From positions 1 to 64,000 of the forward strand of contig CAXBIS010000008.1 in NCBI GenBank assembly GCA_963975885.1: a stretch of DNA of 64,000 nucleotides, given 5' to 3'. The position numbers and the translations under genes were made by a program. Positions 23,145 through 32,090 of the stretch are shown here, in pieces. Position 1 is the first letter of the stretch. Every line of letters begins with the position of its first letter. The stretch is from Pseudazoarcus sp963975885 (GTDB lineage Bacteria; Pseudomonadota; Gammaproteobacteria; Burkholderiales; Rhodocyclaceae). The notes under the pieces were generated by a model, which was given only the letters and a program-made list of their open reading frames with translations, was not told the DNA's origin and made no database searches.

Positions 23145-24538
23145 AGCGCCTGCCATCCTTCAATGACTTCTCGCCGGGCATCATCGGCGACATTCGTCGG
23201 CCGCTCCAAATTCTCGACAGCCTTGCGCCTGACATGGCAGCAGTGATCGCCGAATGGGATCGCGTTTTCTTCAACAGCGCTGGCAACAAGCGGGCCAGTA
23301 CCAACATCCCTGCGACACTGACCAGCCTTGGGCTGATGACACGTGTGCCGCTCGCGCTCACCGACGCCGGCAGGCAGGTACTCGCCGCATCAAGCGAGGT
23401 GGAAGCGGCGGGTCGCTTGATCCGCCATATCGTCGACACGCGTAATGGCATGGCAATCATAGACGCGGTGCGCTCGCTCAACGCGCGAGGTGAGACGCTC
23501 AGCAAGGACAGCCTCAAGCGGGAGCTCGAGATTATTGGAATCGAAGGGCTCTCGAACGCAACTACGGATCACACGACCCTGCTTAACTGGATGATCGAGG
23601 CCGGGCTCTTCTTGCGAGCCGGCCGGTCGAATCCACAGCCGGACGAGGTCGCGATGAAGACCGCCCTAGGCATCTCCGCGTCAGAGCGGTCGAGCTTCGC
23701 CGAACTTCCGCTCAGCCAGCAAATCTTCGTCCAGGCCCTGAGACGGGTAGCTGAGGGCAGCGGCGGCGGTGAGTTGCCGGCAAAGCAGATCATCGACGAA
23801 TGTCTACGTGATCATCGTGCGCACTTTGACGAGGACCAGATTCGCGCCAAGGTGATGATGCCGCTGGCCGACGCTGGCTGGCTCGACCTTCCTGCAGCTG
23901 CGAGCAGCGGCCGTGGCGGCAAGAGCGGCACTGTTGTTCCATCATCCAAGCTGATGGGCATCCCAATTGAAGCGGTGCTTCCCGACTTTGACCAGGTGGT
24001 CCCAGCCGACCTTCGTGCGAAGATCGATCTGCCGCCTGCGGAGGTGAAGCGGCTGCTTAAGAGCAGCCAAAGCTTCGAGCGGGGGCTGGGGCTCGAGCTC
24101 TTGGCGCTCAAGATGATCCTGGATATCGGTCTCGAGCCGCGAGCATTTCGGCTTCGCAGCCGTGCTACGGCCTATGCTGAGGTTGACCTTACCGCAGAGG
24201 GCAAGAACCTGCTGTTCTCCCGATGGAATTTCCAGTGCAAGTGCGTCCGCGGCCGAGTGAGCCTCGGCGATGTCGCGAAGGAGGTCGGGCTTGCTATCTA
24301 CTCAAAGGCTCATGTCGTGGCGGTAGTGACGACCAGCGATTTCACTAGCGAAGCAATCGCCTATGCGCGGGAGATCACCTCGGCCACGCATTTGCAGTTC
24401 TTGCTTGTGAACGGCGCGGTGGTGCGAAGCTATCTCGACAAGGGCGCAGGTGCGCTGCTGGACCATGTTGCAGCGAATGCGGCAAGCGTGATGGCACAGA
24501 AGCGCGGCCAGCCCATCGCGCCGGAAGACAACACCTAG
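23141..24538 (+). CDS. Probable restriction subunit with a PD-(D/E)XK-like nuclease core
   Basis: 465 residues, not matched to a named family by eye. The N-terminal two thirds are helical with winged-helix-like segments. Around 344-366 the text YAEVDLTAEGKNLLFSRWNFQCKCVRG has the spacing of a Mrr/PD-(D/E)XK active site (E/D ... Q-x-K). A following hydrophobic strand (HVVAVVTTSDF) supports that fold. It is translationally coupled to the second methyltransferase and followed at once by an HNH nuclease gene, so it is most likely a cleavage or recognition subunit of the same system. An alternative is a defence effector of unknown type. Confidence 0.7.
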   Translation: MKRLPSFNDFSPGIIGDIRRPLQILDSLAPDMAAVIAEWDRVFFNSAGNKRASTNIPATLTSLGLMTRVPLALTDAGRQVLAASSEVEAAGRLIRHIVDTRNGMAIIDAVRSLNARGETLSKDSLKRELEIIGIEGLSNATTDHTTLLNWMIEAGLFLRAGRSNPQPDEVAMKTALGISASERSSFAELPLSQQIFVQALRRVAEGSGGGELPAKQIIDECLRDHRAHFDEDQIRAKVMMPLADAGWLDLPAAASSGRGGKSGTVVPSSKLMGIPIEAVLPDFDQVVPADLRAKIDLPPAEVKRLLKSSQSFERGLGLELLALKMILDIGLEPRAFRLRSRATAYAEVDLTAEGKNLLFSRWNFQCKCVRGRVSLGDVAKEVGLAIYSKAHVVAVVTTSDFTSEAIAYAREITSATHLQFLLVNGAVVRSYLDKGAGALLDHVAANAASVMAQKRGQPIAPEDNT

Positions 24539-25552
24539 ATGCCGCTGACGGCTGAGAAGGCCGAGTTGCTCGAAAGAGTTGCAGCCGCGCTGCATCTCTC
24601 AGGCTGGCAGCTTCTCTGGCTGAACGCAGATCATCCCGCGAAGGCGAGGCTGATCAAGGGCAGCCAAGCACTCGATGCTTGGATCCATATCTGGAACCTG
24701 ACGCCTGGCGGGCGGGCCAAGTCGCGGCCTCTCGAGCGGCGCATACAGCCTACTGGCATTGGCGACCGTTTTCGCTCGAGCCCGGGAACGCGCACCTTCA
24801 TCCTTGGATGGTCCGCCGAGACGAACGTCTTCGCGGCATTCGATCACGGCTTTCATAAGGGTCAGATCGGAAGCTCGCCTTCAATCCAGACCGATTTGCC
24901 CGCGCTAGAGGCCGCGGCTCAGGACGGCCTCGGAGTGTTTGCCAAAGCGACGGGTGAGCTCTCGATTGCCGTCCGTCCGAACATGTTCGGGCTTTACGTG
25001 GAGCAAATGCTGGCGCTTCACGCATCCGGCACGAGCCAGGCGCAGCTGAGCCTGCTTCGACGCATGGCAGAGGATGCCCTCGACGTTGGGTTCGACGAGA
25101 TTGATGCGTCGGTCCCCGCACAACGGCGCAAGGTGATGACCACCACGCTCCGGCTGCTACGCGATCGCCGATTTAGCCAAAACGTGCTCAGCGCCTACCG
25201 GCATCGTTGCGCATTTTGCGAGGTCCAGCTTCGCCTCCTTGATGCGGCGCACATCCTGCCGGTCGCCCACTCCGACAGTGATGATCTGGTGACCAACGGC
25301 GTCGCGCTTTGCGCGCTGCACCACCGCGCCTATGATGCGGCGCTGGTGACGTTCGACGAAACCTACAGCATCGAGATCAGCACGGCAGCGATCTCAGACC
25401 TGGCGAGCGCCGGGCTCGACGGTGGTGTGGAGCAGTTTCGGGCGGCGCTTCGCCCGTCGCTGCTGCTGCCCAAGCCAAAGGCGAATCATCCCTCGGCCCA
25501 GATGATCACCAAGGCGAATGCGCTGCGAGGATGGCACGGAATGCGGGGATAG
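24539..25552 (+). CDS. HNH restriction endonuclease
   Basis: 337 residues. The C-terminal HNH/His-Me-finger region is clear: CAFCEVQLRLLDAAHILPVA (~224-243, zinc CxxC and first His), NGVALCALHHRAYD (~252-265, Asn and His), typical of HNH_2-type restriction enzymes. The N-terminal half (WIHIWNLTPGGRAKSRPLERRIQ and YVEQMLALHASG) resembles other m5C-associated HNH restriction enzymes and should contain the DNA-recognition part. It starts immediately after the stop of the previous gene. It ends the island 9 bp before the convergent fds operon. Confidence 0.88.
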   Translation: MPLTAEKAELLERVAAALHLSGWQLLWLNADHPAKARLIKGSQALDAWIHIWNLTPGGRAKSRPLERRIQPTGIGDRFRSSPGTRTFILGWSAETNVFAAFDHGFHKGQIGSSPSIQTDLPALEAAAQDGLGVFAKATGELSIAVRPNMFGLYVEQMLALHASGTSQAQLSLLRRMAEDALDVGFDEIDASVPAQRRKVMTTTLRLLRDRRFSQNVLSAYRHRCAFCEVQLRLLDAAHILPVAHSDSDDLVTNGVALCALHHRAYDAALVTFDETYSIEISTAAISDLASAGLDGGVEQFRAALRPSLLLPKPKANHPSAQMITKANALRGWHGMRG

Positions 25553-25561
25553 GGTTACCCT

Positions 25562-25852
25562 TCAGCCCGCATCCCCACCCCCCGCAGGCCCCTTCCACCG
25601 CTCTTCCTCGTCGATGCTCTGTTTCCCGCCGAGCAGGGCGGTGCGGTTGCGGTCGAGGGCGGCAGCTACGACCGGCAGCAGTTCTTCGTCGCCGTAGGCG
25701 TCGACGTGCTGGATGAGGGCGTGGCGCATGCGGGGGTCCCAGAAGCGCTTGATGTGGCCGGCGGTGTCGTCGGCAGCGACCTCAATCGCGACTTCGGGTT
25801 CGAAGAAAGTGCCGATCTGGTTAGCCATCTTGATGAGGGTCTGGACGTTCAT
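25562..25852 (-). CDS. Formate dehydrogenase delta subunit FdsD, second (distal) copy
   Basis: 96 residues: MNVQTLIKMANQIGTFFEPE, then HIKRFWDPRMRHALIQHVD. FdsD is a small protein linked with sulfuration and activation of the Mo-bis-MGD centre of FdsGBA. The protein is nearly the same as the preceding gene's product over the first ~74 residues (about 14 substitutions). It differs in a longer C-terminal tail (SIDEEERWKGPAGGGDAG). It starts 2 bp after the first copy ends and closes the operon. Two tandem copies are unusual. Confidence 0.88.
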   Translation of the reverse strand: MNVQTLIKMANQIGTFFEPEVAIEVAADDTAGHIKRFWDPRMRHALIQHVDAYGDEELLPVVAAALDRNRTALLGGKQSIDEEERWKGPAGGGDAG

Positions 25853-25854
25853 GG

Positions 25855-26109
25855 TCAGGCGGCCTCGAGGTGCTGGGTGACCGAGCCGAGCAGCGTGTTG
25901 CGGTGACGCGTGAGCGCTGAGGCGACGACCGGGAGCAGTTCGGCATCGCCGGCGGCATCGACGTGGGCGATGAGCTGACGGCGCATGCGCGGGTCCCAGA
26001 AGCGTTTGATGTGGGCGGCGGTGTCGTCGGCGGCGACTTCAACCGGGACTTCGGGTTCGAAGAAGGTGCCGATCTGATTGGCCATCTTGATCAGGGTCTG
26101 GATGTTCAT
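25855..26109 (-). CDS. fdsD: Formate dehydrogenase delta subunit FdsD, first copy
   Basis: 84 residues, close to the usual FdsD length, with MNIQTLIKMANQIGTFFEPE and HIKRFWDPRMRRQLIAHVD. Its ATG overlaps the fdhD stop (ATGA), the expected place of fdsD in fdsGBACD. It is therefore probably the original copy, and the distal paralogue a duplication. It acts in the cytoplasm on maturation of the molybdenum cofactor in FdsA. Confidence 0.9.
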   Translation of the reverse strand: MNIQTLIKMANQIGTFFEPEVPVEVAADDTAAHIKRFWDPRMRRQLIAHVDAAGDAELLPVVASALTRHRNTLLGSVTQHLEAA

Positions 26110-26960
26110 TCGGGGGTTCCTGAAAGCGTTGGGGCGAGCCGCGCAGGGTGCGAGTAGGCGACGTGGCCCTGGCCGCGGGTGAAGCCGAGCAGGGTTACGC
26201 CGGCTTCTTCCGCGATACGCACGGCCAAGCCGGTGGGCGCGGAGATGGCGGCGACCAGCGCCACGCCGCGGGTGGCGGCCTTCTGCACGATCTCGTAGCT
26301 GGCGCGGCTGGTGATGACGATGAAGCCGGCGGCGTGGTCGATGCCCTCGGTCGCCATGGCGCCGAGGAGCTTGTCGAGCGCGTTGTGGCGGCCGACGTCT
26401 TCGCGCACGAGTTGCAGGCTGCCGTCGGGCGTGGCCCAGGCGGCGGCGTGCACGGCGCCGGTGATGCGTTGCAGGGTTTGCGCTTCGGCCATGGCAGCCA
26501 TGGCGCGATGCACGGCTTCGGCCGACACCTGCAGGCCGCCAGCGACCGGCGTGGGGTGGCGCACGGCATGTTCCAGCGTCTCGACGCCGCACAGGCCGCA
26601 GCCGGTGCGGCCGGTGAGGTTGCGGCGGCGTTGCTTGAGGCGCATGAAGCACTCGGCGGCGATGCGCATGTCCACCTGGATGCCTTCGCCGCGCTGTTCG
26701 ACTTCGAGGTCGTACAGCTCGCTGGCGTCGCGCAGGATGCCTTCGGACAGCGAGAAGCCCAGCGCGAAGTCTTCCAGGTCGGCTGGCGACGCCAGCATCA
26801 CCGCGTGGGAGATGCCGTTGTACACCAGCGCGACCGGGACTTCTTCGGCGACCTGGTCGATACCGTCGGTGGGCCGCCCGCCGGACCAGCGTTCGACCCG
26901 GCGGGCGGACCACGGGCGCTCGATCACCGGCCGTGCGGCGCGCACGCTGCAGACGCTCAT
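26106..26960 (-). CDS. fdhD: Formate dehydrogenase sulfurtransferase FdhD (FdsC)
   Basis: 284 residues. The catalytic CxxC loop is present in GRTGCGLCGVETLEHA (~137-152), along with REDVGRHNALDKL (~190-202) and VITSRASYEIVQKAA (~217-231). FdhD/FdsC passes sulfur from a cysteine desulfurase to the bis-MGD cofactor, needed for active formate dehydrogenase. Starts within the fdsA stop (ATGA) and ends within the fdsD start. Confidence 0.95.
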   Translation of the reverse strand: MSVCSVRAARPVIERPWSARRVERWSGGRPTDGIDQVAEEVPVALVYNGISHAVMLASPADLEDFALGFSLSEGILRDASELYDLEVEQRGEGIQVDMRIAAECFMRLKQRRRNLTGRTGCGLCGVETLEHAVRHPTPVAGGLQVSAEAVHRAMAAMAEAQTLQRITGAVHAAAWATPDGSLQLVREDVGRHNALDKLLGAMATEGIDHAAGFIVITSRASYEIVQKAATRGVALVAAISAPTGLAVRIAEEAGVTLLGFTRGQGHVAYSHPARLAPTLSGTPE

Positions 26961-29812
26961 TTCGCGCCTGCGGTGCGGGCTTCCTCCAGCAGCGCGAGCT
27001 GCTGTTCGGTGAAGCGGGCGAAGCCCTGCTGCCACTCGGACGGCTGCGACACCGGCAACACCTGCACCGCGGTCACCTTGTACTCGGGGCAGTTGGTGGC
27101 CCAGTCGGAGCTGTCGGTGGTGATCACGTTGGCGCCCGATTCCGGGAAGTGGAAGGTGGTGTACACCACGCCCGGTTGCATGCGCTCGGTGATGGTCGCG
27201 CGCAGCACCGTCTCGCCGGCACGGCTCTGGATACCGACCCAGTCGCCGTCCTTGATGCCGCGGTCTTCTGCGTCGTGCGGGTGCAGTTCCAGCCGGTCCT
27301 CGCTGTGCCACGCGTTGTTGGCGGTACGGCGGGTCTGCGCACCCACGTTGTACTGGGACAGGATGCGGCCGGTGGTCAGGATGAGCGGGAATTTCTGCGT
27401 CACGCGCTCATCGGAGGCCACGTAGCGGGTCGGGGCGAACTTGCCCTTGCCGCGTACGAACTCGTCGATGTGCATGGTCGGCGTACCTTCCGGCGCCGCT
27501 GCGTTGCACGGCCACTGCACCGAACCGAGGCGGTCGATGAGGTCAAACGACACGCCGTGGAAGGTGGGCGTGAGGCGCGCGATCTCGTCCATGATCTCGG
27601 ACGGGTGCTTGTAATTCATCGGGTAGCCCAGCGCGTTGGCGAGCAGCTGGGTGGCTTCCCAGTCGGCGTAGCCGGCCAGCGGCTTCATGACCTTGGTGAC
27701 GCGCGAGATGCGGCGCTCGGCGTTGGTGAAGGTGCCGTCCTTTTCGAGGAAGGAGGAGCCCGGCAGGAAGACGTGGGCATACTTGGCTGTTTCGTTCAGG
27801 AACAGATCCTGCACGATCAGGCATTCGAGCTTCTCCAGCGCCTCGGTGGTGTGCTGGGTGTTGGGGTCGGACTGCACGATGTCCTCGCCCTGCACGTACA
27901 TGGCCTTGTAGGTGCCTTCCAGCGCGGCGTCGAACATGTTGGGGATGCGCAGGCCCGGTTCGCCTTCCAATGACACACCCCATTCGGCTTCGAACAGCGC
28001 ACGCGCGGTGGCATCGGAGACGTGGCGGTAGCCCGGCAACTCGTGCGGGAAGGAGCCCATGTCGCATGCGCCCTGCACGTTGTTCTGGCCACGCAACGGG
28101 TTCACGCCCACGCCCTTGCGGCCGATGTTGCCGGTGGCCATGGCGAGGTTGGCGATGCCGATGACGGTGGTCGAACCCTGCGCGTGCTCGGTCACACCCA
28201 GACCGTAGTAGATGGCTGCATTGCCGCCGGTGGCGAGCAGGCGGGCGGCGCCACGCAGCACGTCGGCCGGCACGCCCGTGACGGCTTCCATGGCCTCCGG
28301 GCTGTTCTCCTCGCGGGCCGCGAAAGTCTTCCAGAGATCAAAGGACTCGAGGTCGCACCGCTCCTGGATGAAGGCTTCGTCGAGCAGGCCTTCGGTGACG
28401 ATGACGTGGGCCATGGAAGTGACCAGGGCCACGTTGCTGCCGGGGCGCAGCTGCAGGTGGTAGTCCGCCTGAACGTGCGGCGACTTCACCAGGTCGATGC
28501 GGCGCGGGTCGGCGACGATGAGCCTGGCACCGGCGCGCAGGCGGCGCTTCATCATCGAGCCGAACACCGGGTGGCCGTCGGTCGGGTTGGCACCGATCAC
28601 AAAGATCACGTCGGAGTGCAGCACCGATTCGAAGGTCTGCGTACCGGCCGATTCACCCATGGTGACCTTCAGGCCGTAGCCGGTGGGCGAGTGGCACACG
28701 CGCGCGCAGGTGTCGACGTTGTTGTTGCCGAAGGCGGCACGCACCAGCTTCTGCACGAGGTAGGTTTCCTCGTTGGTGCAGCGCGACGAGGTGATGCCGC
28801 CGACCGCGCCACGACCGTAGTTGGCCTGGATACGCTTGAGTTCGGAGGCGGCGTAGTCGATGGCCTCTTCCCACGACACTTCCTGCCACGGGTCGTTGAT
28901 CTTCTTGCGGATCATCGGCTTGGTGATGCGGTCCGAGTGGGTGGCGTAGCCCCACGCGAAGCGGCCCTTGACGCAGGAGTGGCCCATGTTGGCCTGGCCG
29001 TTCTTGTTGGGCACCATGCGTACCACGGTCTCGCCCTTCATCTCGGCCTTGAACGAGCAGCCCACGCCGCAGTAGGCGCAAGTGGTGACCACGCTGTGCT
29101 CGGCCTGACCGAGTTCGACCACACTCTTTTCCATCAGTGTGGCGGTCGGGCAGGCCTGCACGCAGGCGCCGCAGGACACGCATTCGGAATCCATGAAGTC
29201 TTCGTTCTGGCTTGCCGCGATGCGCGACTCGAAGCCGCGGCCGTCGACCGTCAGTGCGAACGTGCCCTGGGTTTCCTCGCAGGCGCGCACGCAGCGGTTG
29301 CACACGATGCACTTGGACGGGTCGTAGTTGAAGTAGGGGTTCGAATAGTCGGTCGTGTCGCTGAGGTGATTCTCGCCCTCGTAGCCGTAGCGCACCTCGC
29401 GCAGGCCCACCACGCCGGCCATGTCCTGCAGCTCGCAGTTGCCGTTGGCCGAGCAGGTCAGGCAGTCGAGCGGGTGGTCGGAGATGTACAGCTCCATGAC
29501 GTTGCGACGCAGGTCGGCGAGCTTGCCGGTCTGCGTGTTCACGATCATGCCTTCGTCGACCGGCGTGGTACATGAGGCCGGCGTGCCGCGACGCCCCTCG
29601 ATCTCGACCACGCACAGGCGGCACGAGCCGTAGGCCTCGAGGCTGTCGGTGGCGCACAGCTTGGGGATGTTGATGCCCGCTTCCACCGCCGCGCGCATCA
29701 CCGAGGTGCCTTCCGGCACGGTGACTGCGACGCCGTCGATGGTCAGCGTCACGAGGTTTTCGGAGACGCTCGCCGGCGTGCCGTAATCGATGTCGTTGAG
29801 TTGATAGAGCAT
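26957..29812 (-). CDS. fdsA: NAD-dependent formate dehydrogenase catalytic alpha subunit FdsA
   Basis: 951 residues. An N-terminal [2Fe-2S] domain (CATDSLEAYGSCRLCVVE, ~54-71) is followed by an H/C-ligated 4Fe-4S segment (HPLDCLTCSANGNCELQ). Two ferredoxin-like clusters (CIVCNRCVRACE and CVSCGACVQACP), the FeS motif of the molybdopterin domain (CAYCGVGCSF, ~255) and the long Mo-bis-MGD domain come next. The Mo ligand is Cys (CARVCHSPTGYG), not selenocysteine. It oxidises formate to CO2 in the cytoplasm and passes electrons to FdsB. The ATG at 29812 follows fdsB by 11 bp. Confidence 0.97.
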   Translation of the reverse strand: MLYQLNDIDYGTPASVSENLVTLTIDGVAVTVPEGTSVMRAAVEAGINIPKLCATDSLEAYGSCRLCVVEIEGRRGTPASCTTPVDEGMIVNTQTGKLADLRRNVMELYISDHPLDCLTCSANGNCELQDMAGVVGLREVRYGYEGENHLSDTTDYSNPYFNYDPSKCIVCNRCVRACEETQGTFALTVDGRGFESRIAASQNEDFMDSECVSCGACVQACPTATLMEKSVVELGQAEHSVVTTCAYCGVGCSFKAEMKGETVVRMVPNKNGQANMGHSCVKGRFAWGYATHSDRITKPMIRKKINDPWQEVSWEEAIDYAASELKRIQANYGRGAVGGITSSRCTNEETYLVQKLVRAAFGNNNVDTCARVCHSPTGYGLKVTMGESAGTQTFESVLHSDVIFVIGANPTDGHPVFGSMMKRRLRAGARLIVADPRRIDLVKSPHVQADYHLQLRPGSNVALVTSMAHVIVTEGLLDEAFIQERCDLESFDLWKTFAAREENSPEAMEAVTGVPADVLRGAARLLATGGNAAIYYGLGVTEHAQGSTTVIGIANLAMATGNIGRKGVGVNPLRGQNNVQGACDMGSFPHELPGYRHVSDATARALFEAEWGVSLEGEPGLRIPNMFDAALEGTYKAMYVQGEDIVQSDPNTQHTTEALEKLECLIVQDLFLNETAKYAHVFLPGSSFLEKDGTFTNAERRISRVTKVMKPLAGYADWEATQLLANALGYPMNYKHPSEIMDEIARLTPTFHGVSFDLIDRLGSVQWPCNAAAPEGTPTMHIDEFVRGKGKFAPTRYVASDERVTQKFPLILTTGRILSQYNVGAQTRRTANNAWHSEDRLELHPHDAEDRGIKDGDWVGIQSRAGETVLRATITERMQPGVVYTTFHFPESGANVITTDSSDWATNCPEYKVTAVQVLPVSQPSEWQQGFARFTEQQLALLEEARTAGAK

Positions 29813-29823
29813 TGGAGACCTCC

Positions 29824-31380
29824 TCAGGCTGCCTTGTCGGCGGGTTCGGCCAGGCCGAAATCCTCGGGGAAATGGTTCAGCGCGCTGAGCACCGGGAACG
29901 GCGCCATGCCGCCCAAGGCGCACAGCGAGCCGCTGAGCATGGTGTCGCACAGTTCGCGAAGCAAAATGACCTGTTTGGGGCGATCCTTGCCCTCGACCAT
30001 GCGGTCGATGACCTCGACGCCGCGCGTCGAGCCGATGCGGCAGGGCGTGCATTTGCCGCAGGATTCGATGGCGCAGAACTCCATGCCGAAGCGCGCCATC
30101 TGGGCCATGTCGACGGTGTCGTCGAACACCACCAGACCGCCGTGGCCGAGCATCGCGTCGTTCTTGCCCAGCTCTTCGTAGTCCAGCGGCAGGTCGAACT
30201 GCGATTCCGGCACATACGCGCCCAGTGGGCCGCCGATCTGCACCGCGCGGATCGGCCGGCCGGTGCGTGAGCCGCCGCCGAAGTCGTAGAGCAGTTCGCG
30301 GATCGTCAGGCCGAAGGCCGCTTCCACCAGACCGCCGTACTTGATGTTGCCGGCGAGCTGGAAGGGCAGCGTGCCGCGCGAGCGGCCCACGCCGTATTCC
30401 TGATAGTTGGCGCCGCCCTGGTCGAGGATGATCGGCACGCTGGCCAGCGAGATCACGTTGTTGACCACGGTGGGTTTGCCGAACAGGCCTTCGAGCGCCG
30501 GCAGCGGCGGCTTGAAGCGCACCATGCCGCGCTTGCCCTCCAGACTTTCGAGCAGCGAGGTCTCCTCGCCGCACACATACGCACCGGCGCCGCGACGTAC
30601 CTCGAGGTGGAAGGTCTTGCCCGAACCGAGAATGTCGTCGCCCAGATAGCCGCGCGCGTTGGCCGCGGCGATGGCCTCGTTCAGCGCGACTTCTGCGTAG
30701 GGATATTCCGAGCGCAGGTAGATGTAGCCCATGGTCGCGCCGACGGCCAGCCCGGCGATGGTCATGCCCTCGATCAGCACCAGCGGGTCGCCTTCCATGA
30801 TCATGCGATCCGAGAACGTGCCCGAGTCGCCCTCGTCGGCGTTGCACACGATGTACTTCTGGTCGGCCTGAGCACCCAGCACGGTGCGCCACTTGATGCC
30901 GGTCGGGAAGGCCGCGCCGCCACGACCGCGCAGGCCGGAGGTGGTGACTTCCTCGACGATGTCGGCCGGCGTCATCTTCAGCGCGTTGGTCAGACCGCGG
31001 TAGCCGTCGTGCGCGAGGTAGTCGTCGATGGACACCGGGTCGGTGATGCCGACGCGCGCGAAGGTCAGGCGCTTCTGCTTCGCGAAGTAGGGGATGTCCT
31101 CGGTCAGGCCAAGACGCAGGTGGTGCTGGCCTCCGTACAGGAAGTCGGCTTCGAACAGGTCGGAGACGTCACCGGGGAAGACCGGGCCATAGGCGACGCG
31201 GCCCTCGGGCGTGCTGACTTCGATCATCGGTTCGAGCCAGAACATGCCGCGCGAGCCGTTGCGCACCAGCTCGATCGTCGCGCCGCGGCGGGCGGCCTCT
31301 ACGGCGATCGTGCGCGCGACTTTGTCCGCGCCCAGCGAGATCGATGCCGAATCGCGGGGGATATAGACCTTGATCGTCAT
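29824..31380 (-). CDS. fdsB: NAD-dependent formate dehydrogenase beta subunit FdsB (NuoF-like)
   Basis: 518 residues. An N-terminal thioredoxin-like part (~1-110) is fused to a NuoF-type module. NAD- and FMN-binding glycine-rich sequences are GLRGRGGAAFPTGIKW (~158-173) and ADEGDSGTFSDR, with GAGAYVCGEETSLLESLEG (~265-285) between. The 4Fe-4S motif is ESCGKCTPCRIGSTRG (~430-445). It transfers electrons to NAD+. The start overlaps the fdsG stop (ATGA). Confidence 0.96.
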   Translation of the reverse strand: MTIKVYIPRDSASISLGADKVARTIAVEAARRGATIELVRNGSRGMFWLEPMIEVSTPEGRVAYGPVFPGDVSDLFEADFLYGGQHHLRLGLTEDIPYFAKQKRLTFARVGITDPVSIDDYLAHDGYRGLTNALKMTPADIVEEVTTSGLRGRGGAAFPTGIKWRTVLGAQADQKYIVCNADEGDSGTFSDRMIMEGDPLVLIEGMTIAGLAVGATMGYIYLRSEYPYAEVALNEAIAAANARGYLGDDILGSGKTFHLEVRRGAGAYVCGEETSLLESLEGKRGMVRFKPPLPALEGLFGKPTVVNNVISLASVPIILDQGGANYQEYGVGRSRGTLPFQLAGNIKYGGLVEAAFGLTIRELLYDFGGGSRTGRPIRAVQIGGPLGAYVPESQFDLPLDYEELGKNDAMLGHGGLVVFDDTVDMAQMARFGMEFCAIESCGKCTPCRIGSTRGVEVIDRMVEGKDRPKQVILLRELCDTMLSGSLCALGGMAPFPVLSALNHFPEDFGLAEPADKAA

Positions 31381-31859
31381 GGCTGGCTCCTCAGGTTGCC
31401 GACGAGTTCGTCGAAGGACTCCTGCGACACCGAGCCGAGCAGTTCGCCGTCCACCATGACGGCCGGCGAACAGGCGCAGTTGCCCAGGCAGTAGACAGCC
31501 TCCAGTGAGATCGCGCCGTCGGCAGTGGTCTCGTGGAAATCGACGCCCAGCGTCTTCTTGGCGTGGGCGACGAGGCGGTTCGCGCCCATCGCCTGACACG
31601 CTTCGGCGCGACAGATCTCGAGCTTGTGACGACCCGGGGGCGTGGTGCGGAAGTGGTGGTAGAAGGTGATCGTGCCGTGCACCTCGGCGCGCGACAGGTT
31701 CAGCGCCTCGGCCATCAGCGGCACGGCGTCGTCCGGCACGTAGCCGATGTTGTCCTGGATGCCGTGCAGGATCGGCATGAGTGCGCCGGGTTTGTGCTTC
31801 AGCGCATCGATGATGCCGAGGACCTTGTCGCGGTCCCATGGAGTGGTAGATGTCGTCAT
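31377..31859 (-). CDS. fdsG: NAD-dependent formate dehydrogenase gamma subunit FdsG (NuoE-like)
   Basis: 160 residues from the ATG at 31859, preceded by AGAGG and AAGG. An upstream in-frame ATG at 31904 lacks such support. It is a thioredoxin-like [2Fe-2S] protein with C-x4-C in ICRAEACQAMG and C-x3-C in CLGNCACSPA. It relays electrons inside the FdsGBA complex. It is the first gene of fdsGBA-fdhD-fdsD-fdsD. No fdsR regulator gene is adjacent. Confidence 0.95.
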   Translation of the reverse strand: MTTSTTPWDRDKVLGIIDALKHKPGALMPILHGIQDNIGYVPDDAVPLMAEALNLSRAEVHGTITFYHHFRTTPPGRHKLEICRAEACQAMGANRLVAHAKKTLGVDFHETTADGAISLEAVYCLGNCACSPAVMVDGELLGSVSQESFDELVGNLRSQP

Positions 31860-32090
31860 GGCCTTGCCTCTCGAAAACGTGCGACTTGGTCGAATCGGAT
31901 CCACACGCCCCAGCGTGCGACGGGTCCGGGCTTTCGTGGAGGCAAGCTAACAGGACGCTTGATGCATCTCAATATGATATGTTTTGCATGGGTACCCCTT
32001 GGCTCCGTGGCCGAATCGGGCGAAGCTGCCAAGTGCGGGGCGTTTCGTGCGATGATTCGCGCAATCGTGAAATCCGAGCAATTCCAGCCA

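Noticed and set aside
26148..27425. 425-codon plus-strand open frame opposite fdhD and fdsA
   Set aside because: Antisense to two well-supported genes and without recognisable domains.
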